Of a stretch of 64,000 bases of DNA, positions 29,347 through 37,820 are shown piece by piece; the first letter of the stretch is position 1; each line of letters starts with the position of its first letter. A model generated the notes under the pieces. The model was not told the origin of the DNA and did not search any database. It saw only the letters and a program-made list of their open reading frames with translations. The translations under genes were made by a program, and so were the position numbers. Source of the DNA: CAWDYA01 sp963806495 (GTDB lineage Bacteria > Acidobacteriota > Polarisedimenticolia > JACPZX01 > DASXTC01); NCBI GenBank assembly GCA_963806495.1, contig CAWDYA010000007.1:124001-188000 (forward strand), written 5' to 3'.

Positions 29347-30531
29347 TTGTTCCGCTTCCTCACCGCCGGCGAGTCCCATGGCCCCGCGCTCACGATCATC
29401 GTCGACGGTCTGCCGGCCGGCCTCGATGTCTCCGTCAACGCCATCAACGAGGATCTGCAACGGCGCCAGGGGGGCTACGGGCGCGGCGGCCGGATGTCGA
29501 TCGAACAGGACCAGGTGCGGATCCAGGGGGGGGTGCGCTTCGGCCGCACCATGGGCGGTCCGGTGGCGATGGTGATCGACAACAGGGACTGGGCGAACTG
29601 GACGGATGCGATGCGTGTCGAGCCGCTCGCTTCGGGCGCTCCGGCGGATGATGGATCGCTTCGCCGTGTTCGACATCCCCGCCCCGGGCACGCGGACCTG
29701 GCCGGCGCCCTCAAGCACTTCACGCACGACGCACGCGACGTGCTCGAGCGGGCCAGCGCGCGCGAGACCGCGGCCCGCGTGGCGGCGGGAGCGCTCGCGA
29801 GGCAGCTCCTCGCCCGGTTCGGCATCGAGATCGCAAGCCACACGGTCGGCGTCGGCCGCGTCGCGATGCCACGCGACCACCAGGTGACCTGGGAGGCGAT
29901 CGCCTCGCTGCACGTCGGATCGCCCCTGCGGTGCGTGGATCCGGTGATCGAGGCCCGGATGATGAAGGAGATCGATCGGGCCCGCGCCGCCAGGGACTCC
30001 GTCGGTGGTGTCTTCCAGGTCGTGGCGAGGGGCGTTCCCCCCGGCCTCGGGTCGTGCCGGTTGTGGGACACGCGGCTCGAGGGGAGGCTCGGGCGTGCCT
30101 TGCTGTCGATCCACGCGGTCAAGGCGGTCGAGATCGGCGACGGTGTCGCCGCCGCGTCCGCGAACGGGTCCGAGGTACACGACGAGGTTTTCTACGACGA
30201 GGTCGAGCGGCGCTTCTTCAGAAAGACCAACCGTGCCGGCGGGATCGAGGGGGGCATCTCCAACGGGGAGGAGATCCGCGCCACGGCCTGGCTCAAGCCG
30301 CTGTCCACGCTGCCGAAGCCGCTCCGGTCGGTGGACCTGGTCGACAAGTCGCTGTCCGAGGCGGCGGTGGAGCGGACCGATACCTGCGTGGTGGCGGCGG
30401 CCGGCGTGATCGGCGAGGCGATGACCGCGGCCGTGCTGGCCGAGGCGTTCCTGGAGAAGTTCGGCGGGGATTCGATCGCGGAGATCGAGCGCAACCGGGA
30501 CGGCTATCTCAGGCAGGTCGAGGAGTTCTGA
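29347..30531 (+). CDS. aroC: Chorismate synthase
   Basis: AroC converts EPSP to chorismate using reduced FMN, the last shared step of aromatic synthesis. A TTG at 29347 gives the canonical N-terminus FRFLTAGESHGPAL and is spaced six bases after AAGGTG; a GTG at 29338 would sit inside that ribosome site. The 394-residue protein has RRQGGYGRGGRM, the FMN loop region, GRALLSIHAVKAVEIG and TNRAGGIEGGISNGEEI, which carry the conserved catalytic histidines and arginines. The DAHP synthase gene is 23 kb away, so the pathway is split. A hypothetical exported-protein gene follows after one base. Confidence 0.95.
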   Translation: MFRFLTAGESHGPALTIIVDGLPAGLDVSVNAINEDLQRRQGGYGRGGRMSIEQDQVRIQGGVRFGRTMGGPVAMVIDNRDWANWTDAMRVEPLASGAPADDGSLRRVRHPRPGHADLAGALKHFTHDARDVLERASARETAARVAAGALARQLLARFGIEIASHTVGVGRVAMPRDHQVTWEAIASLHVGSPLRCVDPVIEARMMKEIDRARAARDSVGGVFQVVARGVPPGLGSCRLWDTRLEGRLGRALLSIHAVKAVEIGDGVAAASANGSEVHDEVFYDEVERRFFRKTNRAGGIEGGISNGEEIRATAWLKPLSTLPKPLRSVDLVDKSLSEAAVERTDTCVVAAAGVIGEAMTAAVLAEAFLEKFGGDSIAEIERNRDGYLRQVEEF

Positions 30532-30532
30532 A

Positions 30533-31057
30533 ATGATCCGTGTCTTCATTATCGCGGTGCTGGCCCTCGGGGCCCTCGCTCTGATCGCGCACAGCCTGCC
30601 GGTCGCCGTGCCGGCCGACGTCATGGAGGGTGTCTGGGAGGGCCCCTTCGACACCTACAGCATGGCGGGGGAGCGGCTCGCCTCGACACGCATACGCCTG
30701 GAAATCGAGACGACCGAGCCGGGGGTGCGCTCCGTGCGCCGGCTCGAGCGGTACCCGGACGGGCGCGTGGAGGAATCGTCCGGTGAGATTCATGAGACGG
30801 ACGCGGAGCTGACCTGGCGGATGACCGATCCGGAAGGAAACGAAACGGTTCTCGCGGGCAGACGCCAGGGCCCGGCGATCTTCTGGCACACAAGCGATCC
30901 GTCCCTCGGCACGCAGAGGAGCCTGAGGGAGCAGGTGGTGCACCGGGCGGGTGGTGACCTCTACACCATCGACGGCGCGGGGGTGCTCGCCGGTCAAGCC
31001 GGCCAGGTGGTTCTCTACGAAGGGCGGTACGAGAAACGCGCGGCAGAGCGACGATGA
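30533..31057 (+). CDS. Hypothetical protein with N-terminal membrane anchor or signal
   Basis: The 174-residue product begins with a hydrophobic helix (MIRVFIIAVLALGALALIAH). A beta-rich soluble part follows (WEGPFDTYSMAGERLASTRI and similar), resembling small lipocalin-like periplasmic domains. No catalytic motif is seen. It sits one base after aroC and overlaps the next gene by four bases (ATGA), so it is part of an aroC operon. Function unknown. Confidence 0.55.
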   Translation: MIRVFIIAVLALGALALIAHSLPVAVPADVMEGVWEGPFDTYSMAGERLASTRIRLEIETTEPGVRSVRRLERYPDGRVEESSGEIHETDAELTWRMTDPEGNETVLAGRRQGPAIFWHTSDPSLGTQRSLREQVVHRAGGDLYTIDGAGVLAGQAGQVVLYEGRYEKRAAERR

Positions 31058-32022
31058 GGGGAGCCGCGCCGGTCCTGGCCGGCATCGCCCTGCTGGCCGT
31101 CTCGTGGGCGGTCCCCGGGAACGGGCCGGCGCCGGCCTCAACGAAGGTCCGGGCCGTGGTGGTGGGGATCGTCCAGGATGGAGGGCTTCCTCACCTCGGG
31201 TGCACGAAGCAATGCTGCGAGCGGGCCCGCAGGGATCCGTCGCTCGCGCAGCGTGTTGCGTCGCTGGCCCTCGTCCATGACGCGCCCGGCGCCGCGCGCC
31301 GGGTCTTCATGATCGATGCGACGCCCGATTTCCGATCGCAGGTGGACTCGGCGCTCGGCGAAGCCGCGCGGCTGTCCCGCCCCGCCGGCAGCCCCATCGA
31401 CGGGATCCTGCTCACGCACGCGCACATTGGCCATTACACGGGCCTGATGTATCTGGGTCGGGAGTCGATGGCGGCGAAGTCCGTGCCGGTATGGGCGACG
31501 CGCAGAATGGGCGATTTCCTCTCGGCCAACGGACCGTGGCGGCGGCTCGTCGCCGGTCAGCACATCCAGCTGAGGTCCCTGGAGCCGGGGGTGGCGGTGA
31601 CCCTCGCGCCGGACCTGGTCGCGGAGCCGCTGAAGGTGGCGCATCGCGAGGAGGAGTCCGACGCCGTGGGGTACATCGTGAGCGGCCCCTCGCGAAGACT
31701 GCTCTACATCCCCGACATCGACGACTGGGGGCGCTGGGACAGGGACATCGCGGCTCTCGTGAGGACCGTCGACGTGGCCCTGCTCGACGGAACTTTCTAC
31801 GGCCCGGAGAGCCTCGGCACGCGCTCCATCGCCGAGGTGCCGCATCCGTACATGACGGCGACGATGGACCGTCTCGAGCCGCTCGTGCGCGAAGGCAAGC
31901 GCGTGATATTCATCCACCTCAACCACAGCAACCCGGCGCTCGCGGCCGACTCCGGGGAGCGCCGGCTGATCGAGCAGCGCGGGTTCGAGGTGGCAACCGA
32001 CGGCCTGGAGCTGGAGCTGTGA
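31054..32022 (+). CDS. Exported PqqB-like metallo-beta-lactamase-fold hydrolase
   Basis: This 322-residue protein has a signal peptide (about residues 1-28) and then the MBL fold. The opening VVGIVQDGGLPHLGCTKQCC, with its cysteine pair, resembles PqqB and its relatives. The metal motif is THAHIGHYTG (HxHxxH), and further ligands are suggested by IPDIDDWGRWD, LLDGTFY and FIHLNHSNP. True PqqB acts in the cytoplasm and no other pqq gene is present. The export signal therefore suggests a different, periplasmic role, such as the exported 'PqqB-like' hydrolases. Confidence 0.78.
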   Translation: MRGAAPVLAGIALLAVSWAVPGNGPAPASTKVRAVVVGIVQDGGLPHLGCTKQCCERARRDPSLAQRVASLALVHDAPGAARRVFMIDATPDFRSQVDSALGEAARLSRPAGSPIDGILLTHAHIGHYTGLMYLGRESMAAKSVPVWATRRMGDFLSANGPWRRLVAGQHIQLRSLEPGVAVTLAPDLVAEPLKVAHREEESDAVGYIVSGPSRRLLYIPDIDDWGRWDRDIAALVRTVDVALLDGTFYGPESLGTRSIAEVPHPYMTATMDRLEPLVREGKRVIFIHLNHSNPALAADSGERRLIEQRGFEVATDGLELEL

Positions 32023-32023
32023 C

Positions 32024-33537
32024 ATGAGCGCGAAACGCGAGGGAGCGATCCTGGCGATCGACCAGGGCACCACGGCATCCAAGGCGGCGGTCTACAGCGC
32101 GTCGGGCAGGCTGCTCGGCACGGGCCGCGCGCCACTGCGCACCCGGTTCGGGGCCGGCGGCGTCGCGGAGCAGGACCCGGCCCAGATCCTCTCCAGCCAG
32201 CGTCTTGCCGTCCGCCGGGCGCTCGAAGCGGCGCGCCACCCGGCGCTCGCCGTGGCCGGCATCGCCTCGCAGCGTTCCACGTTCGTGATCTGGGATCGCA
32301 GCACCGGCCGGCCGGTCGCACCGGCTCCCACCTGGCAGAGCACGATGGCCGCGGACGCCTGCCTGAAGCGGGGCGACGACGCGCCCGCCGTGCTCCGGCG
32401 CACAGGCCTGCCCCTCTCGCCCCATTACAGCGCCTCGAAGATCGCGCGCGTGCTCGCGTCGAGCCGCGGGCTGCGGAGGCGCGCCGAGCGGGGCGACCTG
32501 CTGTTCGGCAACGTGGCCACCTGGCTGCTGTGGCATCTGAGCCACGGCGAGGTGCACGCCACGGATCCCACGCACGCCGCTCGCACGCTGCTGTTCAACA
32601 TCGAGGCGCTCGACTGGGACCCATGGCTGCTGGACCTCTTCGGGGTCCCGCGCGACATCCTGCCGGAGATCCGCCCAGTCTGGGAGACTTCGGCACGATC
32701 CGGCTCGACGGATCGTCGGTGCCCGTGACCGCGTCGATGGGCGACCAGCAGGCGGCACTGATCGGCGCGATCGGTCTGAAGGGCCAGCGGGCGGAGGGGT
32801 CGGCACTGGTGAACTACGGCACCGGCGCCTTCGTGCTGATTTCCACCGGGAGCACGCCGCAGCGATGCGACGGCCTGCTGACGAGCCTGGCCTGGACCAG
32901 CGCAGAAGAGCGGAGATACCTGCTGGAAGGGACGATCAACTCCGCCGGCGCTGCGCTGGACTGGTTGCGCAAGGATCTGGGCGCCCCGGGCGAGATGAAA
33001 CGCATCGACAGGATGTGCCGGGAGGCGGCGGGGCGCACGCTGCTGCTGCCGGCGTTCTGGGGGCTCGGGTCGGCGTACAGCTCGCCGGGCGACACCAATC
33101 TGCCGAGCATCACGGTGAACCTCGGCCCCTACGGCACGCTGCCCGATCTGACGCGTTCGGCCGTGGAGGCCACCGCCCACATGGTGGCGGTAATCATCGA
33201 ACGCGCGACGGGGCGCGGGCCGGCGCCCCGTCGTATCGTGGCGACCGGAAGCCTCACCTCGCTCGACTACCTGATGCAGTTCCAGGCGGCGCTGCTTCCG
33301 GGGATCGCCCTGTCGGTGGCGCCCGACGCCGAGGCGAGTCTCGTGGGGATGGCGAAGGCCGCCTCCCCGCGATGGAAGCCCGCGAAGGCGACGAGTCGGG
33401 AGCGCGGTCGCGGTCCGGCGACCCGGGTGAGCTCCCCGATCGGCATGAAGAGGATGGCGATACACAGGCACCGCGAGTGGCGCCGGCTCATCGCGCTCGC
33501 GCGGATCTGGAAGCAGGTGGCCGAGGCGTATCCTTGA
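32024..33537 (+). CDS. FGGY-family carbohydrate (glycerol-like) kinase, frameshifted near 32676
   Basis: This enzyme of the glycerol/xylulose kinase family phosphorylates a polyol or sugar. The N-terminal half from ATG 32024 has AILAIDQGTTASKAAVYSAS and the substrate loop VAGIASQRST. It breaks near 32676. The C-terminal half continues in another frame with SLGDFGTIRLDG, TASMGDQQAALIG, NYGTGAFVL and the ATP site IVATGSLTSLDYLMQFQA. One extra C at the CCC run (32674-32676) joins the halves as EIRPSLGDFG, about 504 residues, normal for FGGY. Assembly error or a real mutation cannot be told apart. Whether glycerol is the substrate is uncertain. The stop overlaps the next gene (TTGA). Confidence 0.82.
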
Positions 33538-34163
33538 CGCCGCGCCGCGCGGCGGCCCTCGAGCTGGGCCTGTTCCTGGCGCTGGTGCTGTCGTTCATCT
33601 GGATCTGGGCCCATGCCTTCCCCTCGGCCAGCCTGGTCGTCTACGTCGTGGGGCTGGGCATCACGTTCGCGACGCACATCATCCACCGGGAGACTCCCGA
33701 GGCGATCGGCTTGCGGGTGGACAACCTCCCCGCGGCGCTCGCGGATGCCGCCGTGCCGACCCTGCCGCTCGTGGCGGTCTTCGTCGGCTATGGCCTCGTG
33801 CGGGGGGAATGGAACCCCGAGGTATTCGACGCCGAGCGCTTCCTGAGGCTGCTGGCATGGGGTTTCCTTCAGCAATACCTCCTGCAGGGGTTCATCCACA
33901 GGCGGCTGAACGTGCTGATCCGGGGCAACACCGCGCGTGAGATCGCCGTGGCGGGGATCTTCGCGCTGCTGCACCTGCCCAACCCGATCCTCGTGCCGGT
34001 GACCTTCCTGGCGGGCTACGTCTTCGCCGTGCTCTACCGCAGGCATCCCAATCTGGCCGTGCTGGCTCTGTGCCACGCGGTCGGCAGCACGGCCGTGGCG
34101 TTCGCATTCGGGCCGGGATCGCTGCACAAGATGCGCGTCGGCCCCGGCTACTACAGGGTCTGA
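33534..34163 (+). CDS. CPBP (Abi/CAAX-like) membrane protein with Gln in place of the catalytic Glu pair
   Basis: A TTG start overlaps the kinase stop and gives 209 residues with six to seven hydrophobic helices. The CPBP signature region reads LQQYLLQGFIHRRLN where peptidases usually have EExxxR. The later histidines in FALLHLPNP and LALCHAVGSTAVAFAF are in the expected helices. The family is clear, but the replaced glutamates make peptidase activity doubtful; related QQ-type members exist and may use another mechanism. Its 3' end overlaps the converging P1 peptidase gene by 13 bases. Confidence 0.72.
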   Translation: MTPRRAAALELGLFLALVLSFIWIWAHAFPSASLVVYVVGLGITFATHIIHRETPEAIGLRVDNLPAALADAAVPTLPLVAVFVGYGLVRGEWNPEVFDAERFLRLLAWGFLQQYLLQGFIHRRLNVLIRGNTAREIAVAGIFALLHLPNPILVPVTFLAGYVFAVLYRRHPNLAVLALCHAVGSTAVAFAFGPGSLHKMRVGPGYYRV

Positions 34164-35116
34164 GCGGTGGGAACGCCCGCGAGAGGCCGCGCCGACCGGA
34201 CGGCGTCCAGGACGGCGTCGCCGATCACGCGGCAGGCCGCGACGGCGAGAGCGTCCGGATCGGCACGCCGCGTTCCCACGGACAGGGTGAAGACCAGATC
34301 GCCGTCGAATCGGGTGTGCGCGGGGCGGATGCAGCGCGCGATGCCGTCCTGGCACTGGCGCGCCAGGCGGGACGCGGCGACCCGGTGGAGCCGCGCATCG
34401 GTCGCGACCACGACGAGGGTCGTGTTGGGGGATCCGAACCCGCGACGGCCGCGGCCTTTCATCATGCACGCCCCGGTGTCGGCAAAGCCGCTCCTCGGGC
34501 GGGGAGCCCGTGCGCCGGCGACGATCATGGAGGTCTCCGGGTCGATCACGTCGCCGAAGGCGTTGACGACGGCGAGCGCGGCTATCGTGGCCCCGCCGGC
34601 CGCATGCGTCAGACGCAGCCCGGCGTTGCCGAGACCCGCCTTGGTCGCGCGTCCGATTCCGAACAGCTTGCCGACGGTGGCTCCCGTGCCCGCCCCGATC
34701 GAGCCTGATGGAACCGGGCGGCGCGATGCGGCTCTGCAGGCACGCGCCCCCATGGCCGCGTCGGGTCGGGCGTCGGGATCCCCGATGCCGAGATCGTAGA
34801 CGACGGCGGCGGGAACAATCGGCACGCGCGCCGCGCCCGTATCGAACCCGATTCCCCGACGCTCCAGCTCGCGCATCACGCCCGACGCGGCGTCCAGCCC
34901 GAAGGCGCTTCCCCCCGTCAGCAGCAGCGCGTGGATTTTCCCGACCAGGTGCCCGGGCCGGCAGGCGTCGAGCTCGCGGGTTCCGGCGGCGCCTCCTCCC
35001 ACGTCGCACCCGGCCACGGCCCCGTCGGGGCAGACGATGACGGTGCACCCGGTAGCGGAGCGCAGGCTCGTTGCATGACCCACCAGAATCCCCGGCAGGG
35101 ACGTCAGGGTCGTCAT
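34151..35116 (-). CDS. P1-family (S58, DmpA-like) peptidase
   Basis: This 321-residue protein matches DmpA/L-aminopeptidase-like N-terminal-nucleophile hydrolases that process themselves into two chains. Characteristic segments are VGHATSLRSATGCTVIVCPD, GCDVGGGAAGTRELD, LLLTGGSAFGLDAASGVMR and GSIGAGTGATVGK. The self-cleavage region is FGSPNTTLVVVATDA, where a Thr replaces the Ser of DmpA as probable nucleophile. The ATG at 35116 overlaps the TGA of the zinc-ribbon membrane gene (ATGA). Substrate is unknown; peptides with N-terminal D- or beta-residues are typical. Confidence 0.88.
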   Translation of the reverse strand: MTTLTSLPGILVGHATSLRSATGCTVIVCPDGAVAGCDVGGGAAGTRELDACRPGHLVGKIHALLLTGGSAFGLDAASGVMRELERRGIGFDTGAARVPIVPAAVVYDLGIGDPDARPDAAMGARACRAASRRPVPSGSIGAGTGATVGKLFGIGRATKAGLGNAGLRLTHAAGGATIAALAVVNAFGDVIDPETSMIVAGARAPRPRSGFADTGACMMKGRGRRGFGSPNTTLVVVATDARLHRVAASRLARQCQDGIARCIRPAHTRFDGDLVFTLSVGTRRADPDALAVAACRVIGDAVLDAVRSARPLAGVPTAQTL

Positions 35117-35511
35117 GGGCGATCCTGCGTGACGGCCGGCACGATCGCGCGCCGTGAGACCATCCAGGTGAACAGGCCGTCGGCGATGCTGTAGCCGCCG
35201 AGCACGAGAGCCCACGGTACGCAGATCCGCAGCAGATCGAGCAGCGGGGCCTGTCCCCGTGCCACGAGCAGGAAGGTCTCCACGAGCTGCCAGAGCGCCG
35301 TCGCGAAGAGCGCGATCCCGATGCCGAACTCCACGGTGGCCAGCCCGCGGCGCCGCAGGTACCAGTGCCCCGCGCCGGGAAGCGCCATCGAGAGCAGGAC
35401 GGCCATCAGGGGAGAGCGGAACCGGGCGCCGCACGCAGGGCAGCCGGCGGAACCGGCGGGTCGCCCCTCGAGCGAGGCACGGCAGTGCGGGCAGGCGACG
35501 GGACGCGTCAC
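35113..35511 (-). CDS. Zinc-ribbon membrane protein
   Basis: A GTG at 35511 gives 132 residues starting MTRPVACPHCRASL. A CPHC/CPAC zinc ribbon (residues about 7-35) is followed by hydrophobic helices (SPLMAVLLSMALPGAGHWYL with a Pro-Gly-x-Gly-x-x-Tyr turn typical of TM2/DUF5683-like proteins, then two more). The frame is open further upstream to 35751, but that would run through the inverted repeat at 35527-35563 and into nrdJ, so the shorter form is preferred. No ribosome site was seen at the GTG, so the exact start is uncertain. It is coupled to the P1 peptidase gene. Confidence 0.55.
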   Translation of the reverse strand: MTRPVACPHCRASLEGRPAGSAGCPACGARFRSPLMAVLLSMALPGAGHWYLRRRGLATVEFGIGIALFATALWQLVETFLLVARGQAPLLDLLRICVPWALVLGGYSIADGLFTWMVSRRAIVPAVTQDRP

Positions 35512-35526
35512 GCGCGGGCAAGTACG

Positions 35527-35563
35527 AGGCGGCTGGAGACACCCGAGGCATCTCCAGCCGCCT
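35527..35563. repeat. Perfect 13-bp inverted repeat downstream of nrdJ
   Basis: AGGCGGCTGGAGA (35527-35539) pairs exactly with TCTCCAGCCGCCT (35551-35563) around an 11-base loop. It lies 142 bases past the nrdJ stop, in the direction of nrdJ transcription. There is no T-tract. A transcription-attenuating or mRNA-stabilising hairpin is likely; a protein-binding site is possible. Confidence 0.5.
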
Positions 35564-35704
35564 GGGACCGGGCCGGCGAAAAACCGTGGATCATCGAACG
35601 GTGAGGTTGGCGGGAAGGTGACGCGTGGGCGGAGTTGCGGATGACGACGCGACGGCGCCGCCGGAGTCGGGGAGGGTGCTGCAGGGGAATGGCCCGGTTT
35701 GAGC

Positions 35705-37675
35705 TCAGTTGCATCGCGAGTATCCGCAGTAACGGCACGACAGGCACCCATCGTCCTGCCTCAGGGTGCCGCTGCAATCGGGACAGGCTGCGCGGGGCGC
35801 GGCCCTCGCGGCACGCGAGGCGATCATGGCGCGGTGCATCGCCCGGCCGAGGGTCTCCAGACCGACGCGCTCCCCGGCGACACTCAAGTGCGCCAGGGGA
35901 TGGGAGGCCCTGCGTCCCGGGGGGCCGGCGTACAGGACCTGGCGCCTTCGGCTCCGGTCGCGGTAGATCGTGACTCCTTTGCAACCGAGCTGCCACGCCG
36001 TCATGAAGGCGGTCCGTACGTCGTCGCGGGTGGCGGTCGCGGGGAGGTTCACCGTCTTCGAGACGGCGTTGTCGCAGTGCTCCTGAAATGCGGCCTGCAT
36101 CCGCACGTGCCATTCAGGACTCACGTCCCAGGCTGTGGCGAAGACCCGGGCGACCGGCGCGGGGATGCGCCCGTCGCGCAGCCGTCGCGGGCTGCCGGCC
36201 GCCGCCACCTCGGCGAGCAGGCGGTCGCTCATGATCCCGAGCGCGTCGGCGCGCGCGACGAACGCCGGGTGCACCTCGTACATCTCCTCCTCGCCGGCGA
36301 GGTCGAGGATATTGCGCCGTGCGTAGGCCACGGCAAACAACGGCTCGATGCCGCTCGAGGCGCCTGCGATGATGCTGATCGTGCCGGTGGGGGCTACGGT
36401 CGTCGTGGTGGCGTTGCGCAGCGGGGCGCCGCCCGCGAGCTGGTGCCGGCTGCCCGCGAAGGCGGGATACGCGCCCCGCTCGGCGGCAAGCGCGGCGCTG
36501 GCCACCTTCGACTCCTCGTCGATGAAACGCATGACCCGACGCGCGCGCGACAGGGCCTCGTCGGAGTCGTACGGGATCTCCATCGCGATCAGCGCGTCGG
36601 CCCATCCCATCACGCCCAGGCCGATCCTGCGGTTGGACCGCGTTACTCCCTCGATGACGGGAAGCGGATAGTGATTCACCTCGATCACGTTGTCCAGGAA
36701 GTGGACGGCCTCGTGCACGGTGCGCCGAAGACGCTCGAGGTCGAAGTCCCTGCCGCGCGCGTCGATCATCCGGCCGAGGTTGATCGAGCCGAGCGTGCAC
36801 GCTTCGTTGGCGGCCAGCGGCTGCTCGCCGCAGGGGTTGGTCGCCTCGATCGGAGCGACATGCGAGGTCGGGTTGGCGGCGTTGATCCTGTCGATGAAAA
36901 TCACTCCGGGATCGCCGCAGGCCCAGGCGCCGTCCACCATCCGTTCGAAGACGTCGCGGGCCCGCAGACGTGCCGGCCCGCCGGCCGGCGCGGGAGGCGA
37001 AAGAGGGTAGTCGGTGTCGGCGGCCAGCGCATCCATGAACCCGTCCGTGACCGCCACGGAGATGTTGAAGTTGACGATCCCGGTGCCGTCACGCTTGCAG
37101 TCGATGAACTCGAGGATATCTGGATGGTCGACCCGCAGCACCCCCATGTTCGCCCCGCGCCGCGTGCCCCCCTGCTTGATCGCCTCGGTGGCGGCGTCGT
37201 ACACGCGCATGAAGGAGACGGGGCCGCTCGCCACACCGCGCGTGCTGCGCACGCGGCTGTTGCGCGGCCGCAGCCGAGAGAAGCTGAACCCCGTGCCGCC
37301 ACCGGTCTTGTGGATGATCGCGGCCTGCTTGAGGCTCTCGAAGATCCCCTCCATCGAGTCCTCCACAGGCAGAACGAAGCAGGCGCAGAGCTGCTGCACT
37401 TCACGGCCGGCGTTCATCAGGGTGGGGGAGTTGGGCAGGAACTCGAGCGACCTCATCATCGCGTGAAACGAGGCCGCGCTGCGCTCGGGATCGCGACGTC
37501 CCTGAAAGGGCAGCGTCCGGTCCGCCTCGGCCACGCAGAGGGCGACACGCCGGAACAGGCCGTCGGGAGTCTCGGCAATCCGGCCGGCGTCGTCGCGCAC
37601 GAGGTACCGTCTCTCGAGGACTCTGACGGCGCTCGAGGTCAGGGTGGCGGCCGGTTCGGCGTGGACTGACGACAT
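35705..37675 (-). CDS. nrdJ: Adenosylcobalamin-dependent (class II) ribonucleotide reductase
   Basis: NrdJ reduces ribonucleotides to deoxyribonucleotides with a B12-generated thiyl radical, with or without oxygen. The 656-residue protein has the N-terminal active-site Cys in LCACFVLPVEDSMEGIF, then KTGGGTGFSFSRLRP, NPCGEQPL with the radical Cys, SNRRIGLGVMGWADAL and TVAPTGTISIIAG. It ends in a cysteine tail (CPDCSG, CRYCGYSRC) that shuttles reducing equivalents or binds zinc. GGGAGGAG lies before the ATG. No other RNR gene is in the window. A promoter and a NrdR-like box lie upstream. Confidence 0.95.
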   Translation of the reverse strand: MSSVHAEPAATLTSSAVRVLERRYLVRDDAGRIAETPDGLFRRVALCVAEADRTLPFQGRRDPERSAASFHAMMRSLEFLPNSPTLMNAGREVQQLCACFVLPVEDSMEGIFESLKQAAIIHKTGGGTGFSFSRLRPRNSRVRSTRGVASGPVSFMRVYDAATEAIKQGGTRRGANMGVLRVDHPDILEFIDCKRDGTGIVNFNISVAVTDGFMDALAADTDYPLSPPAPAGGPARLRARDVFERMVDGAWACGDPGVIFIDRINAANPTSHVAPIEATNPCGEQPLAANEACTLGSINLGRMIDARGRDFDLERLRRTVHEAVHFLDNVIEVNHYPLPVIEGVTRSNRRIGLGVMGWADALIAMEIPYDSDEALSRARRVMRFIDEESKVASAALAAERGAYPAFAGSRHQLAGGAPLRNATTTTVAPTGTISIIAGASSGIEPLFAVAYARRNILDLAGEEEMYEVHPAFVARADALGIMSDRLLAEVAAAGSPRRLRDGRIPAPVARVFATAWDVSPEWHVRMQAAFQEHCDNAVSKTVNLPATATRDDVRTAFMTAWQLGCKGVTIYRDRSRRRQVLYAGPPGRRASHPLAHLSVAGERVGLETLGRAMHRAMIASRAARAAPRAACPDCSGTLRQDDGCLSCRYCGYSRCN

Positions 37676-37701
37676 GAGGTCGGCTCCTCCCGGGCAAGAG
37701 G

Positions 37702-37730
37702 ACCGTACCTCGACCGGTCGGGGCTGTCAA
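37702..37730 (-). promoter_or_regulatory. nrdJ: Candidate nrdJ promoter
   Basis: On the minus strand a perfect -35 TTGACA (37730-37725) is followed after 17 bases by TACGGT (37707-37702), a weak -10. A start near 37695 would leave a leader of about 20 bases containing the ribosome site. Confidence 0.5.
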
Positions 37731-37748
37731 GACGGAAACCGGGAAAAA

Positions 37749-37764
37749 GCCCAAGATATTGTGG
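37749..37764 (-). promoter_or_regulatory. NrdR-box-like site upstream of nrdJ
   Basis: The minus-strand sequence CCACAATATCTTGGGC agrees with the NrdR consensus (acaCAATATATTGtgt type, recalled) at about 12 of 16 positions, including the AT-rich core. It stands out as AT-rich inside GC-rich DNA. NrdR normally uses two boxes on one helix face, and a second clear copy was not found, so this is a single-site candidate. Confidence 0.4.
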
Positions 37765-37820
37765 CCCGGCCTGTCAGCGGGCCCGTAATCTGGGGGGTGG
37801 CAGGGCGGGGGCGACCCGGC

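Noticed and set aside
37676..37820. Cobalamin riboswitch before nrdJ
   Set aside because: The gap is only 145 bases and I found no B12-box-like segment; the short leader from the predicted promoter leaves no room for one.
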